DNA of 64,000 bases from Rachycentron canadum (taxonomy: Eukaryota; Chordata; Actinopteri; Carangiformes; Rachycentridae), in NCBI GenBank assembly GCA_038496675.1, contig CM076651.1, forward strand, positions 18,125,746-18,189,745, written 5' to 3'. A program made the translations under genes and the position numbers. Positions 63,816-64,000 of the stretch are shown here, piece by piece. The notes beneath the pieces are model-generated. The model made no database searches. It worked only from the letters and a program-made list of their open reading frames with translations, and was not told where the DNA came from. How positions within the stretch are numbered: the stretch's first letter is position 1; every line of letters starts with the position of its first letter.

Positions 63816-63894
63816 GAGGAAAGGGTTAAAAGGAAGGTTAATGGGTTTTCCCTCTGAGAAAGGGTTGAAATGGGGGTTAATGGGTTTTAAGGTG
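63816..63894 (+). repeat. Two-copy tandem repeat of about 39 bp
   Basis: The units start GAGGAAAGGGTTAAAAGG (63816) and GAGAAAGGGTTGAAATGG (63855), and both end GTTAATGGGTTTT plus a few bases. They contain GGGTTA-like hexamers. Confidence 0.8.
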
Positions 63895-64000
63895 TGGCAG
63901 TGGATCAGTGCATAGCCACCTTCACCATAAAGTTACCTTGGTGGCCGATTCATCACCAGGTAATCAGCAGACCCACCTTGAACCCACAGGAGCTGTTAGG

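Larger units (their letters stand above)
55186..64000. other. Upstream noncoding interval, part 4
   Basis: No coding exon is recognised. Apart from the listed tracts the sequence is AT-rich and unique-looking. The minus-strand frames at 56476-56724, 56748-56936 and 57314-57589 show no family I recognise. Confidence 0.5.

Overview
The window is eukaryotic DNA from a ray-finned fish, most likely a percomorph teleost. The evidence is split exons with consensus GT/AG splice sites, very dense (CA/TG)n microsatellites, and fragments of interspersed repeats that recur across teleost genomes. Species cannot be named from the sequence. I see no bacterial, phage, CRISPR or viral gene.

One protein-coding gene can be supported. 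It is a class 3 secreted semaphorin on the minus strand, closest to SEMA3B (teleost sema3b or its paralogue sema3bl). Seventeen coding exons run from the start codon at 21042 down to the TAA stop at 590-592. All reading-frame phases join correctly, giving 2439 nt and 812 residues, or 811 if the second of several tandem acceptors in front of exon 10 is used. The protein has a signal peptide, an unusual poly-serine stretch, a sema beta-propeller, a PSI domain, a furin-type KRRFRR site, one Ig domain, a conserved CEQVW cysteine motif and a basic tail with KGRNRR. A poly(A) signal candidate lies at 213-218.

Layout: 1-589 is 3' UTR and downstream flank. The compact 3' two thirds of the coding sequence (exons 4-17) occupies 590-9282. 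A 7.7 kb intron (9283-16997) full of repeats follows, then exons 3, 2 and 1 up to about 21056. From 21057 to 64000 (about 43 kb) I recognise no coding exon. This is upstream flank or 5' noncoding intron of the same gene, holding microsatellites, a 0.9 kb purine-rich tract, G-quadruplex-prone tracts, a perfect 14-bp hairpin, local duplications and several teleost repeat fragments. A candidate 5' UTR with a MEF2/TATA-like element sits at about 21.06-21.5 kb.

I found no convincing previously undescribed system. The most interesting items are the poly-Ser/poly-Met N-terminus, the tandem-acceptor array at exon 10, the Sema3A-like tail on a Sema3B-like body, a signal-peptide-like small ORF at 26.3-26.6 kb, the hairpin at 34.5 kb, and the structure-prone purine and G-rich tracts.
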